A stretch of 48,043 nucleotides of DNA. Origin: Embleya sp040605455. Its GTDB lineage: Bacteria; Actinomycetota; Actinomycetes; Streptomycetales; Streptomycetaceae. The position numbers were made by a program, and so were the translations under genes. Below are positions 29,937 through 38,764 of the stretch, one piece after another. The stretch spans positions 1 to 48,043 of the forward strand of contig NZ_JBEXCV010000060.1 in assembly GCF_040605455.1 (NCBI RefSeq), given 5' to 3'. The notes under the pieces are model-generated. The model was not told the DNA's origin. It saw only the letters and a program-made list of their open reading frames with translations, and made no database searches. How positions within the stretch are numbered: position 1 is the first letter of the stretch; every line of letters starts with the position of its first letter.

Positions 29937-29985
29937 CCCCGGCCACGCGCCGCAGCCGTCCCCGACCCGGGGCAGGACCGTGAAG

Positions 29986-30021
29986 CCGACGGGAGTCGAC
30001 GGGAACCGACGGGAGTCGACG
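29986..30021. repeat. 16-bp direct repeat, period 20
   Basis: CCGACGGGAGTCGACG occurs exactly at 29986-30001 and 30006-30021. Confidence 0.85.
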
Positions 30022-30186
30022 ACAATCGCGGCCGGTGTCACGGCCCCGCTGTGAGCCCGCCGCGTAAGGGGAGGCGGATGATTCCGCCTCGATACCGGGC
30101 CGCGAGCACATATCGTCGCCGGGACGAACGCGCTTCGGCTTCCCGCTGCGCGCAGACGGCCGATCACGTCGGGACGTAGCGCCGAT

Positions 30187-30214
30187 GCGTAACTGTCGAC
30201 GCGTAATCGTCGAC
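30187..30214. repeat. Tandem 14-mers GCGTAAnnGTCGAC
   Basis: GCGTAACTGTCGAC (30187-30200) and GCGTAATCGTCGAC (30201-30214) lie head to tail, differing at two bases, about 65 bases upstream of the coiled-coil gene. Confidence 0.8.
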
Positions 30215-30279
30215 TGTTTCGGGCAGCCGTGCCCTGTGCGACCGGCTGGTGGCCGGTCGGCGGAGAGGAGGCGGGGCCG

Positions 30280-31359
30280 ATGGCACGCCGCGCCGGGTCG
30301 GACTCCGGTGACCGCGCCGACGCGAAGGGCTTCGAGGCGATCGCCGACGAGCTGTACGCGCTGCCGCCGTCCGAGTTCACCGCAGCACGCGACGCCCGCG
30401 CCGCCCGGGCCCGCCGAGACGGGGACCGCGGCCTCGCGACGCGGGTCAAAGCCCTGCGCCGCCCCACCCTCGCCGCCTGGGCGAGCAACGTTCTGGTGCG
30501 CGCCCACCCGGACCGGGTGCGCGGCCTGCTCGAACTCGGGGAGGAGCTGCGCCGGGCGCATCAGGACCTCGACGGGACACGGTTGCGGGCGCTTTCCGTT
30601 CGGCATCGCGCGCTGACGACGGCACTCGCCGGGCAGGCCCGCGAGTTGGCCGGGAAGGCCGGGCAGCCGCTGAGCGACCAGGCCACCCTGGAGGTCGGCG
30701 GCACCCTCCAGGCCGCCCTCGCCGACCCGGAGTCCGCCGCGGCATGGGCATCCGGTCGGCTCGCCCACGCCCTCCTGCCGCCCGCGTTCCCTTTCGCCGC
30801 GACCGACGCCGCGGCACCCGCCGTCCCGTCCGCCGGAGCCGGAGCGGGGGCGCGGGCCGGGGCGCGGCGGCGGACCGGTCCGTCGCCGGGTCCGGCGCCG
30901 GTCGAACCGGGCGACTCGAAGCCGGCGCAGGCCCGTCGCGAAGCCCGCGCCCAAGCCGTCGCGGCCCGTCGCAGCGCCGAGGAAGCCGCAGCGGCCGTCG
31001 CCGAGGCGGAAGCGGCCCTCGAACAGGCCCGCAACCGGTCCCGCGACACACAGAAACGAAAGCGGCAGGCCCGTGAACACCTCGCGGAGCTGCGCCGCAA
31101 GGTCGCGGACGCCGAACAGGCCGAACAGGACGCCGCCGAGGACGAACAGCGCGCCCATGACGAGGTCGGGCAAGCCGAACGCGGCCTGCCCGGCGCCCGC
31201 CGCCACGCCCGGGAGGCCGCCGCGCATGCCGAGCGCCTCGCCCGCCGGGCCGACGGCGACCACACCGGCACCACCACCGCCGCCCGGGGCCGGACCGAAA
31301 ACCGACCTCGCGGCCGTTCCCGGGGCGGTTCGCAAGGCCGTTCCCGGGGCCGACGGTGA
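30280..31359 (+). CDS. Conserved actinobacterial coiled-coil protein
   Basis: A 359-residue cytoplasmic protein from ATG 30280 with a strong ribosome binding site (GAGAGGAGG). The N-terminal region (FEAIADELYALPPSEFTAAR, then KALRRPTLAAWASNVLVR) is a conserved helical module seen in many streptomycetes without known function. An Ala/Gly/Pro-rich linker follows near 185-225, then a long Ala/Glu/Arg-rich coiled coil (about 230-340), and a basic Arg/Gly tail that may touch nucleic acid. It has no catalytic motif, signal or membrane segment. It is convergent with the STAS gene. Confidence 0.7.
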   Translation: MARRAGSDSGDRADAKGFEAIADELYALPPSEFTAARDARAARARRDGDRGLATRVKALRRPTLAAWASNVLVRAHPDRVRGLLELGEELRRAHQDLDGTRLRALSVRHRALTTALAGQARELAGKAGQPLSDQATLEVGGTLQAALADPESAAAWASGRLAHALLPPAFPFAATDAAAPAVPSAGAGAGARAGARRRTGPSPGPAPVEPGDSKPAQARREARAQAVAARRSAEEAAAAVAEAEAALEQARNRSRDTQKRKRQAREHLAELRRKVADAEQAEQDAAEDEQRAHDEVGQAERGLPGARRHAREAAAHAERLARRADGDHTGTTTAARGRTENRPRGRSRGGSQGRSRGRR

Positions 31360-31371
31360 AGGGGCGGTGAG

Positions 31372-31386
31372 GTGCCGTCGCGGCAC
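31372..31386. terminator. Small hairpin between convergent genes
   Basis: GTGCCG-tcg-CGGCAC just after the coiled-coil gene; short but GC-only stem. Confidence 0.3.
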
Positions 31387-31517
31387 GCGCCGATCACGGC
31401 CGGGGAGTCCACCACGCGAACCCTGTTCCGGGACGGGAGCGGTGCCGAGACCGGAACCGGAATGGCCGCTGCCGCCATCGACGGTCGAGTTGTTTCCCGA
31501 GGGCCGTAACGGGCCGG

Positions 31518-31889
31518 TCAGGCTGTGGGCGGAGCGCCCGGAGCAGGAATCGCCGCCCATGCCTCGGCCAGGCTGCCGTGGATGGTGAAGACGCTCACGG
31601 CACCGGTGACGGAGAGCAGGCGCAGCATCTGCCGGGGCGGCGCGACCAGCACGAGCCGGCCGCCGAGTTCCTGAGCGCGGCGGCGAAGGCGCAGGAGGGT
31701 GTTGAGGCCGGAGGAGTCGCAGAAGGTGACGCCGGTCAGGTCCAGAATCACGGTGGGGTGGTCGCCGAGCACGTCCGCCACCCTGTGGTGGACGACCGCG
31801 ACCGTGTGCAGGTCCAGGTCCCCGGTCACCGTGAGGGCTGTCGTCTGCCCCCGGGTGTCGGCGATGTCGACGCGCGGCGCGCTGGTCAT
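31518..31889 (-). CDS. STAS-domain anti-sigma factor antagonist
   Basis: A 123-residue single STAS domain of the SpoIIAA/RsbV type. GDLDLHTV starts the fold and FCDSSGLNTLL (residues 57-66) is the phosphorylated-serine motif. Such proteins free a sigma factor by binding its anti-sigma kinase when dephosphorylated. Its ATG overlaps the TGA of the upstream PP2C phosphatase gene (ATGA), so the two are translationally coupled, and the phosphatase is the likely activator of this antagonist. No anti-sigma kinase is encoded nearby. Confidence 0.9.
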   Translation of the reverse strand: MTSAPRVDIADTRGQTTALTVTGDLDLHTVAVVHHRVADVLGDHPTVILDLTGVTFCDSSGLNTLLRLRRRAQELGGRLVLVAPPRQMLRLLSVTGAVSVFTIHGSLAEAWAAIPAPGAPPTA

Positions 31890-33184
31890 GACCGCCTGCT
31901 CCCGGGCTCGATGGTGCTGTGGACGGTGGCGAGGTCGCGGGACGGCAGCCCCGTCAGGACGGCCGCCGGTTCGGTGTTGTCCAGGGCGGGGCCGAGCCAT
32001 TCGCACATCAAGACGGTGGCGTCGTCCTGGAGGTTGCCGTCGTGGTAGTCGAGGACGGCCTGCATGAGGCGGCGCAGCGTTTCGGGGACGGGCAGGCCCT
32101 CGGCGTGCCGGAGCACCAGGAAGTCGGTGAAACGTTCGAGGCCGAACTCGCCGTCGTCGGCGCGGCGGGCCTCGGTGATGCCGTCGGTGTAGAGCACGAT
32201 GCGGTCGCCTGGTTGCAGCTGTTCGCGGCAAACGGTGCCGGCCAGCCCGAGGTTGGTGCCCATGGGGTGGGCCGGAGGGCACTCGAGGTGCCTGATCCAT
32301 CGGTTGCCGCGGATGATGATCGGTGGATGGTGGCCGCGGTTGACCCAACTCAGCTCACCCGTCCGGGTGTCGAGGATGGCGAGGATGCCGGTGACGTAGC
32401 GTCGCTGGTCGTACTGGTCGACCAGGGCAGCTTCCACGGCCTCACCCTTGGCGACGAGGCCGGCGCCCTGTCTGCGGGAATTGCGGCAGGCCCCCAGGGC
32501 CAGGGCTCCGCACAGGCCGGCGGCGATGTCGTGACCCATCGCGTCGAGGAGCGTCAGGTGAACCAGGGGGCCGTCGATGGCGTACTCGTAGACGTCGCCA
32601 CTGATCCGGTAGGCCGGTTCCAGTGACGCGGCGATCACGACCCGCCCGTCGGCGTACGAGCGCGGTGGCATCAGGTTCCACGCCATCTCGGCTCCGAGGC
32701 TCAGCGGCTCGGTCCGCATCAGTTTGGCCAGGGTGTCACTGGAGACACGTTTGGCGGCGATCATCAGCGCCAGAAGTCCGGCGAGACGATCGGCGTCCTC
32801 ACGGGCCCGGGCATCGTCGTAGGCGGAGCGCACGCGCAGCAACCCCAGGCGCTCGGTACCGTCCACCAAGGGCACCCACCAGTCGCTGCGTCCCGCCTCC
32901 TGCGATGTGACGGGCGTGAGCCGCCCGTACTGATACGCCTGCCCGGGCACCGTGCCCTCGATCCGGATGTGCCTTTCGCTGTCCGGCGGGGCCTCGCCGG
33001 GGTTGGCCAACAGATGCAGCCCCTGCCGGTGGAGATCGGCCACATAGATGAGCACATCGGTGAAACCCGCGGCCCGGGCATACACGCCGACCTTCTCCGG
33101 CAGCGCGTCGAGAGGCATCAGATGGCCGGCGTCCAGCAGACCGGCAAGCATTGCCCGGCCACCCGCCTCACGGTCCACGTCCAC
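31886..33184 (-). CDS. SpoIIE/PP2C-type serine phosphatase with GAF-like sensor
   Basis: A 432-residue protein from GTG 33184 (GAGAGGGAG upstream). Residues about 15-165 resemble a GAF sensor (EKVGVYARAAGFTDVLIYVA and DWWVPLVDGTERLGLLRV). The C-terminal PPM phosphatase has AYRISGDVYEYAIDG, DAMGHDIAAGL, WVNRGHHPPIIIRG, DRIVLYTDGITEAR and DDATVLM; the metal-binding aspartates are present. It should dephosphorylate a STAS antagonist, most likely the coupled product at 31518-31889, thereby activating a sigma factor. The first Asp motif is GDVYEY where SpoIIE-type enzymes usually have GDWYD, a mild variation. The neocarzinostatin-like gene is 149 bases upstream in the same direction. Confidence 0.88.
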   Translation of the reverse strand: MDVDREAGGRAMLAGLLDAGHLMPLDALPEKVGVYARAAGFTDVLIYVADLHRQGLHLLANPGEAPPDSERHIRIEGTVPGQAYQYGRLTPVTSQEAGRSDWWVPLVDGTERLGLLRVRSAYDDARAREDADRLAGLLALMIAAKRVSSDTLAKLMRTEPLSLGAEMAWNLMPPRSYADGRVVIAASLEPAYRISGDVYEYAIDGPLVHLTLLDAMGHDIAAGLCGALALGACRNSRRQGAGLVAKGEAVEAALVDQYDQRRYVTGILAILDTRTGELSWVNRGHHPPIIIRGNRWIRHLECPPAHPMGTNLGLAGTVCREQLQPGDRIVLYTDGITEARRADDGEFGLERFTDFLVLRHAEGLPVPETLRRLMQAVLDYHDGNLQDDATVLMCEWLGPALDNTEPAAVLTGLPSRDLATVHSTIEPGSRRS

Positions 33185-33333
33185 GCCCCACTCCCTCTCC
33201 TCGCCCGGCCATCCCCCCACCTCTGGTACCCGGGATGCCCGACCGCAGCCCGGGCGGTCGCAAGCGCCGACGACACGAGCGACCGCTTCGCCGGCGGGGT
33301 GCCCGGTTCGAGCGCCGGGCCGGTATCGGCGGG

Positions 33334-34056
33334 TCACTGGTCGCCGCTGTCTCGCCCCGTACCGGCCTGGCGTCGGTTGCGGAGCACGAACACCACGATG
33401 ACCGCGATCACCGCGATCACGCCGGCCATCACGGCCGGGAGAATCCAGGGGTTCCGCTGCGCGTCGTTGTTCTGTGCGCTGGAGGTCGCCGAGTCGGTGG
33501 AAGCCGACGGGCTTACCGGCGCGGGTGGCACGGCCGAGGCATCCTCGTCGCCGGGGGCGACCGCCGGGGCGGGTGGCCAGGTCGCCGGCAGGCCGGGGGC
33601 CTCGCCTCGGAATCCGATCGGTAGGTAGGTCTCCTGGCTGCGATCCCCGCCGCCGCCGACCTTGGTGGTGGCCACGGCGCAGCGGGTGTGGAGGCAGTCG
33701 ACCCCGCCGAACGCGGCGCGTACTCGCAGTTGTCTGCCGAACGTACCGTCGGTGTCCACCCGCACGGGGTCTTCGCCGAGGTCGGAGTCGCATGCCTTGT
33801 CGGGGCCCTGGGCCGGATCGCACGTTTTCACCCGCACCTCGCTGCCGGGCCGAAAACCGCGGCCGATCACGGTGATCCGGTCCTCGTTCGGGTCCAGCGC
33901 GCCGGTCCGGTCGGCCGTCAGCGTCGGCCCCCCTTCGTTCGTCGGGCTCGGGGAGGCGTGCGCGAGACCGGGCGGACCCGCGAGTGTCCACACCAGGGCG
34001 GGCGCAGCAAGGATGAGGGCCAACCGGGAGGAGCGGCAGGCGGAGGGCATGTCCAT
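33334..34056 (-). CDS. Membrane-anchored neocarzinostatin-fold protein
   Basis: A 240-residue exported protein with an N-terminal signal peptide (cleavage near AHA/SPSP, about residue 34), an Ig-like domain (about 40-150), a Ser/Pro/Ala-rich linker and a C-terminal transmembrane helix (about 205-227) with a basic tail. The domain shows neocarzinostatin-family features: ITVIGRGFRPGSEVRVKTC, a Cys pair framing PAQGPDKA, DTDGTFGRQLRV, and a second Cys pair in DCLHTRC. Neocarzinostatin itself is a secreted carrier for an enediyne; many actinomycete relatives are surface proteins of unknown role. It lies upstream of the phosphatase/antagonist pair on the same strand, which suggests but does not prove a sensory connection. 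Confidence 0.7.
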   Translation of the reverse strand: MDMPSACRSSRLALILAAPALVWTLAGPPGLAHASPSPTNEGGPTLTADRTGALDPNEDRITVIGRGFRPGSEVRVKTCDPAQGPDKACDSDLGEDPVRVDTDGTFGRQLRVRAAFGGVDCLHTRCAVATTKVGGGGDRSQETYLPIGFRGEAPGLPATWPPAPAVAPGDEDASAVPPAPVSPSASTDSATSSAQNNDAQRNPWILPAVMAGVIAVIAVIVVFVLRNRRQAGTGRDSGDQ

Positions 34057-34481
34057 GGTCTTCCCAACCGTTTCCGTACGTTGGTCCGCGCTCGTGCCCG
34101 CAGCGGGCGTGACGGGTTCGTCCTCGTGGGTGCCGGCTCGACTCCGGCTTGCCGGGGGAGCGTCGAGGCACGACGCGCGATGATCGCTTTCGGTTTCCTT
34201 CTCTACCCGGCCGGGTCCCGGTCATCCGCGAGGCGCGACCGCCCCGGACACAGGGAAGGAGTGCCACGCGGCGCCGAGGCAATCGAGGGCAAGGGCCGGA
34301 CCGGGCCGCTCTGCCTCTCGTCGCCCGCGTAGGCCCGGCTGTGGGGCGGAAGTCGGGCGCGCGTCCGCGCTCCCGCTTTCGCTCGGCGTCACGCTCGTGC
34401 CGCTCGCCGCGACAACACGATCGGCCTATGGCGCGTCGGCGCGGACGACCACCGGTTCCTCTTCGCGGCAGCCGGGAACGA
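34057..34481. other. Intergenic, no gene seen
   Basis: No supported coding frame; it contains the upstream region of the neocarzinostatin-fold gene. Confidence 0.4.
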
Positions 34482-35023
34482 TCAGGCGCGTTTCTCCAGG
34501 AAGGTCGCGCGGGCGGTCAGGACCGGGCCGAAGGGTTCCAGGCGGCGGGCCACGACCTCGGCCCGCAGGCCGAGGGACTCCAAAAGGCCCAGGGTCGTGC
34601 CCGCGCCGCCCAGCGCCGAATGCACGACAAGAAGCGTCCCGCCGGGATTGAGGTGCTGCGGCACCTGGGCAACACAGCCGGTCCAGGACGAGTCTCCCGT
34701 CCGTGTCGGCGTCCCACGCGCGTGCGCGTCCGCCCGCGGGGGCGTTCTGCTGGGGTGACGGCACATACGGCGGGTTCGCCGGCACCACGTCGAACGTCTG
34801 TCCGGCGACCGGTTCCAGCAGGTCTCCACGCAATACGGACAAGCGCCGCCACGCGCTGTTGAGCCGGGTGGTCCACACCGCCTGCCGTGAGACGTCGACC
34901 GCCGTCACCGAGCAGGCCCGGGAACCGGCCGACGCCGCCGCGAGTGCCACCGCCCCCGTCCCGGTGCCCACGTCGAGCACCCGCCCGGCCCGATACAGCC
35001 CCTGACGAATGCCGACGCCAACA
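34482..35023 (-). pseudogene. Frameshifted PrmC/HemK-like methyltransferase
   Basis: The minus strand reads a SAM-binding motif (GRVLDVGTGTGAVALAAASA), then FDVVPANPPYVPSP with the NPPY tetrad of N5-glutamine methyltransferases, and GRLVLDRLC. There the frame breaks: the next residues of the family (AQVPQHLNPGGTLLVVHSAL, ending FGPVLTARATFLEKRA) lie in another frame and stop at 34482. Removing one A at 34671-34672 (one T in TGTTGCC on the coding strand) restores a continuous protein. The N-terminal boundary is unclear and the sequence before GRVLDV does not match the family well, so the gene is likely dead unless the extra base is a sequencing error. Confidence 0.7.
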
Positions 35024-35335
35024 ATCTCGTGTCGGCCTGGGGACGGTACGGCTCCGGCAGCCTCAGCAACCACACCGTCCCCGAGTGCCCGGACCGCCTC
35101 GGGGAAAACTTCGCGAACGGCGGCCGGGCCGCCGGTCACGGGGCCGATCCAACGGTCCCCAGCGGCCTTCCTGGGCAGGTCGCGGGCCTCACGTGGCGCG
35201 GACCGGGTGATCCATCCGACGGCCCGCTCCGCGATCACGAGCGGGGCGAGCCCGGCGCGATCGTGTCGACCGGCCGGGCTCGGCGCTCGGCGAGGAATGA
35301 CCGTGCCCTGGGCCGGGTGTGCTCGCTGCTGTGCG

Positions 35336-35375
35336 GCGGGCTGCGTCGAGGGCATCACCCCTCGACGCAGCCCGC
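35336..35375 (-). terminator. Perfect 17-bp hairpin after the DUF885 gene
   Basis: GCGGGCTGCGTCGAGGG (35336-35352) pairs perfectly with 35359-35375 around a 6-base loop, 55 bases beyond the DUF885 stop codon on the minus strand. No T-run. Confidence 0.75.
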
Positions 35376-35430
35376 GACGCCCGACGGGCGCCGCTCCGGC
35401 GTGGCCGTGGTCCGGCCACACCGCCGCCGG

Positions 35431-37143
35431 CTACGTGGCGGGGTCCGGGGCGGGGATCGAGGAGAGTTCGTCGGTCAGGTCGTCCAGGCCCAGGGAGCCC
35501 TGGGACAGGGCGGCCATGTGCCAGGACTTCAGGTCGAAGGCGGCGCCCTGGGCCCGGCGAGCGTTTTCCCGACCCAGCAGCCAGGCGCGTTCGCCGAGCT
35601 TGTAGCCGATCGCCTGGCCGGGGATGGTCAGGTAGCGGGTGAGTTCGCTCTCGACGAAGTCGGCGGGGCGGCTGCTGTGCGCGGCGAAGAACTCCTGTGC
35701 CAGGTCCGGGGTCCAGCGCTCGCCGGGACGGAACGGGGCGTCCGCGGGGATCTCCAGTTCCAGGTGCATGCCGATGTCGACGATGACGCGGGTCGCGCGC
35801 ATCATCTGGGCGTCGAGGTAGCCCAGGCGCTGCTCGGCGTCGGTGAGGAAGCCGAGTTCGTCCATCAGGCGCTCGGCGTACAGGGCCCAGCCCTCGGCAT
35901 TGGCGCTCACCACGCCGACGGTGGCCTGGTAGCGGGACAGGTCGCCGGCGATGTGGGTCCACTGCGCGAGCTGGAGGTGGTGGCCGGGGACGCCCTCGTG
36001 GTACCAGGTCGACACCAGGTCGTAGACCGGGAAGCTGGTGCGGCCCATGGTCGGCAGCCACGTACGGCCCGGGCGGGTGAAGTCCTCGGAGGGCGACGTG
36101 TAGTACGGCGCGGCGGCGCTCCCGGGCGGGGCGATGCACGACTCGACTTTGCGTACGCGCGGGGCGAGTTCGAAGTGGGTGCCGTCGAGGCGGTCGATCG
36201 CCTGGTCCATCAGGCCCTGGAGCCATGCCCGGACCTCGTCGACGCCTTCGATGTGGGTGCCGTGCTCGTCGAGGTGGGCCAGCGCGACCCAGGGCGTGGC
36301 GGCGCCGGGGAGGACCTTCTCGGCCTCCTCGCGCATCTCGCCGAGGATGCGGTGGTACTCGGACCAGCCGTAGGCGTAGGCCTCGTCCAGGTCGAAGTCC
36401 GTGCCGTTGAAGAAGCGCGACCAGCGGGCGTAACGCTCGCGCCCGACCGTGTCGGGAGCGCCGGCCACGGCGGGGGCGTACACATCGCGCATCCAGTCGC
36501 GCAGCGCCACGACCGCGACGGTCGCGACGCGCCCGGCCTCGTCGAGTTCGGTGCGTAGGGCGTCCGGGCCGTCCGCGGCGAAGTCCTCGAACCAGCCGCG
36601 TCCGTTGCCGTCGGTGTCGGCCCACTCGCCGAGTTGGGCGATACATGTCGCGGTCGGGCGCGGGCCCGCGTACAACTCGCGCTCCAGGCCCAGGGCGAGC
36701 GACGCGCGGTAGCCCTCCAGCGCGTCGGGCACCGCGCGCAGGCGCTCCGCGATCGCCGCCCAGTCCTCGACGGTCTGCGCGGGCGTCACCGAGAACACCT
36801 CGCGGACGTCGTGCAGCGGCGTACCGAGATTGCCCACGGCACGCAGGCCCTCGTCGGCGTCGTGCACCGCGAGTTCCGCGGTCAACCGCTCGCGGAGCAG
36901 CCGGGCACAGCGCCGCTCGATGTCGTCGTTCGCGCCGGGCTGTTGCTCGGCTCGGGCAAGCTTGGCGAGCGTGGACCGCGCGAGGTCGGCGCGCGCCTCC
37001 CGCCCGGCCGGGAAGAGATCGGGCAGCTTGGCGGAACTCTCCGGGACGCCGAGGTAGGTCCCGATGATCGGGTCGAGAGCGATGAGCTCGTCGACGTACG
37101 TGTCGGCGACCCGACGGGGCAACGAGGGGATGGTGTCTGACAT
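35431..37143 (-). CDS. DUF885-family putative metallopeptidase
   Basis: A 570-residue cytoplasmic protein of the DUF885 family, which has a thermolysin/gluzincin-like architecture. The motif STWYHEGVPGHHLQ supplies the HExxxxH-like His/Glu/His cluster, and ANAEGWALYAERL, further on, supplies a conserved Glu that is probably a metal ligand. IPGQAIGYKLGERAWLLGRE is a family signature near the C-terminus. The ATG at 37143 has CGAGGA 7 bases upstream. No signal peptide is present. Members are annotated as uncharacterised dipeptidyl or carboxypeptidase-like enzymes. It follows a methyltransferase gene by 104 bases on the same strand and ends at a strong hairpin. Confidence 0.85.
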   Translation of the reverse strand: MSDTIPSLPRRVADTYVDELIALDPIIGTYLGVPESSAKLPDLFPAGREARADLARSTLAKLARAEQQPGANDDIERRCARLLRERLTAELAVHDADEGLRAVGNLGTPLHDVREVFSVTPAQTVEDWAAIAERLRAVPDALEGYRASLALGLERELYAGPRPTATCIAQLGEWADTDGNGRGWFEDFAADGPDALRTELDEAGRVATVAVVALRDWMRDVYAPAVAGAPDTVGRERYARWSRFFNGTDFDLDEAYAYGWSEYHRILGEMREEAEKVLPGAATPWVALAHLDEHGTHIEGVDEVRAWLQGLMDQAIDRLDGTHFELAPRVRKVESCIAPPGSAAAPYYTSPSEDFTRPGRTWLPTMGRTSFPVYDLVSTWYHEGVPGHHLQLAQWTHIAGDLSRYQATVGVVSANAEGWALYAERLMDELGFLTDAEQRLGYLDAQMMRATRVIVDIGMHLELEIPADAPFRPGERWTPDLAQEFFAAHSSRPADFVESELTRYLTIPGQAIGYKLGERAWLLGRENARRAQGAAFDLKSWHMAALSQGSLGLDDLTDELSSIPAPDPAT

Positions 37144-37247
37144 GTGGACATCCTCGTATGGCGACGGCGCCGGCGTCACATGGGTTCCCTCGTCACGTGG
37201 GCGAACTCGTCGCGGTGCCGGCGCTGTGGTGTTCTGCTTTTCGGTCG

Positions 37248-38141
37248 TCAGGGTGTGAGGGGGAGTTGCTCGCTGGTGGCGCCGGCTTCCAGGGTGGGGT
37301 AGTCGGGGTGGTCCAGGCGGTGGTGGACGTAGATCTGGTCGGCCCAGGGCGGGTCGAAGGGGGTGAACGCCCGCAGGCCCAGGACTCGGCCGATCGCTCG
37401 GTCCGGGTGGGCGGCGTTGAAGTCGGCGATCGCGGCGGCCTCGCCGATTTGCTCGATGGTGCCCGGGAGGTCGTCGAGGTAGCAGGTGACCCGGGGCAGC
37501 AGGTGCTCGTGGCCGGGGCGGTGGAAGAGCTCCAGCGCGGTCGCCGTCGAGGTGTAGTGATCCAGGTCCAGAGCGACGAAACCGACCGGGTGATCCCGTA
37601 GTTCGCGCGTGTGGGTGTCGAGGTAGTCGGGCAGCGTCCGGGCGAGATCGCCGATGACCAGTTCGGCCTCGCCCAGGCGGGCGCGCAACCGCTCGTGGTT
37701 CATGGCGTAGAAGCCGGGACCGAAGAGGTAGGGCAGATCCCGAGGATCCTTGGCCGGCGGCATGCCCACCCCGCCGTCGAAACCGACCACCCGCACCGTG
37801 ACGCCCGTGGCGGCGGCGTAGTGCCGGGCGTGTTCGGCGAGCGCCAACAACCCGTTGCCGCCGGCCACCCCGAACTCCACCACCGTCACGCCCCGATGCC
37901 CCAGGCGCGCGGCCGATTCGGTGGCCCGGCGCACCCCGTACGCGTAGTGCGCCCGCTCCACCAGGCCGAACCGGTATGCCGTCGCCGAGCCGACGCCGGG
38001 CAGCCGCCGTAACAACCGGTTCCGGGCCGCTTGACGGGTACCGGACTTCGACCAGTCCCACACCACGTCGGCCCACCCACCGGCCGACCGACGACCGAAT
38101 GGATGACCCTTTTGGGCACTCGTACGTGAAGCTCTGCGCAT
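37248..38141 (-). CDS. SAM-dependent methyltransferase-like protein
   Basis: A 297-residue class I methyltransferase-like protein. After a basic N-terminal helix region it shows VTVVEFGVAGGNGLLALAEH (SAM-binding loop), VRVVGFDGGVGMP (acidic loop), ELVIGDLARTLPDYL, VGFVALDLDHYTSTATALEL (with DLDHY as the acidic, possibly metal-binding motif) and CYLDDLPGT. This resembles TylF/MycF-like O-methyltransferases and a large uncharacterised actinobacterial group. GAGGGGAAG lies upstream of ATG 38141. The substrate is not predictable. The neighbouring HTH frame overlaps its 5' end by 256 bases. Confidence 0.7.
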   Translation of the reverse strand: MRRASRTSAQKGHPFGRRSAGGWADVVWDWSKSGTRQAARNRLLRRLPGVGSATAYRFGLVERAHYAYGVRRATESAARLGHRGVTVVEFGVAGGNGLLALAEHARHYAAATGVTVRVVGFDGGVGMPPAKDPRDLPYLFGPGFYAMNHERLRARLGEAELVIGDLARTLPDYLDTHTRELRDHPVGFVALDLDHYTSTATALELFHRPGHEHLLPRVTCYLDDLPGTIEQIGEAAAIADFNAAHPDRAIGRVLGLRAFTPFDPPWADQIYVHHRLDHPDYPTLEAGATSEQLPLTP

Positions 38142-38764
38142 CTTGAGCACTTCCCCTCGACACAACGGACGAACAGACGGACGAATGGACGGACGGACGA
38201 ACGGACGACCGCACGGGGCAACGGACGTCGGACGTCGGTAAGGCCTCGGTGTGGTACGCACCGGGGTCCAGGGCGGCCGTACGGGCCTCGTTCGGCCAGG
38301 AGCCGGGTGCCGGCGACCTGGGCGGCGACGTCCCGGACGAGGTCCGGCGGCGCGGGTGGCGGTTGATCGTCGGCGCGATCGGGTTCCGCGTCGTGTCCGA
38401 ACATCCGGCGTACGAACGCTGCTTCGCGGCGGTTGTGGGCCGTGGGCTCGGCGGCGACGGTGCCACGTGCCTGGGCGCGCAGGGCTTGCCGGTGTCCGCG
38501 GGCACGGGTGCGTCGTTCCTGGGCCACGGTCGGCGAGGTCGAACAGATGTCGATCACCGCCTCGACGAAGTCCCAGCGCGAGGCGACGCCCGCCGGCCAG
38601 TCCGAGACGGTGGCGCGCCCGGGACGTTCGCGATGGTCGACGAAGTGTTCGGGCCCGAGCCGATCGCGTAATTCGCTCCGGGTCAGCCCCGCCTCGTCCA
38701 GCCACACACGCAATGATCCGGCGAGGATGTCGGCCTCGGTCGAAGTACCCGGAGATTTCCCCAC
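37886..38764 (-). CDS. HTH (Xre-like) regulator, possibly with lost stop codon
   Basis: From GTG 38764 (GGGGGAG upstream) the first about 90 residues show an HTH typical of streptomycete Xre-like proteins: ADILAGSLRVWLDEAGLTRS, ELRDRLG, ATVSDWPAGVASRWDFVEAV. The rest is Arg/Pro-rich (AHNRREAAFVRRMFGHD...). The frame then passes through a GGAC-type repeat and 256 bases into the methyltransferase gene before stopping at 37886. The tail beyond about 38250 is not protein-like, so the original stop was probably lost, perhaps through the repeat. Function in DNA binding is inferred from the HTH only. Confidence 0.5.
   Translation of the reverse strand: MGKSPGTSTEADILAGSLRVWLDEAGLTRSELRDRLGPEHFVDHRERPGRATVSDWPAGVASRWDFVEAVIDICSTSPTVAQERRTRARGHRQALRAQARGTVAAEPTAHNRREAAFVRRMFGHDAEPDRADDQPPPAPPDLVRDVAAQVAGTRLLAERGPYGRPGPRCVPHRGLTDVRRPLPRAVVRSSVRPFVRLFVRCVEGKCSRCAELHVRVPKRVIHSVVGRPVGGPTWCGTGRSPVPVKRPGTGCYGGCPASARRRHTGSAWWSGRTTRTGCAGPPNRPRAWGIGA
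38162..38215. repeat. Degenerate GGAC(G/A)-type tandem repeat
   Basis: Repeated ACGGACGAAC/GGACGGACGGACGA units (period 4 within period 8-12) directly upstream of the methyltransferase ribosome binding site, followed by GGACGTCGGACGTCGG at about 38223-38238. Confidence 0.75.

Larger units (their letters stand above)
29937..30279. other. Intergenic with short direct repeats
   Basis: No gene is supported apart from the ribosome binding site of the next gene. The region carries two sets of short direct repeats listed separately. Confidence 0.4.

Noticed and set aside
38162..38240. CRISPR-like or iteron-like array
   Set aside because: Units are 4-12 bases, without unique spacers of constant length; it is a simple-sequence repeat.
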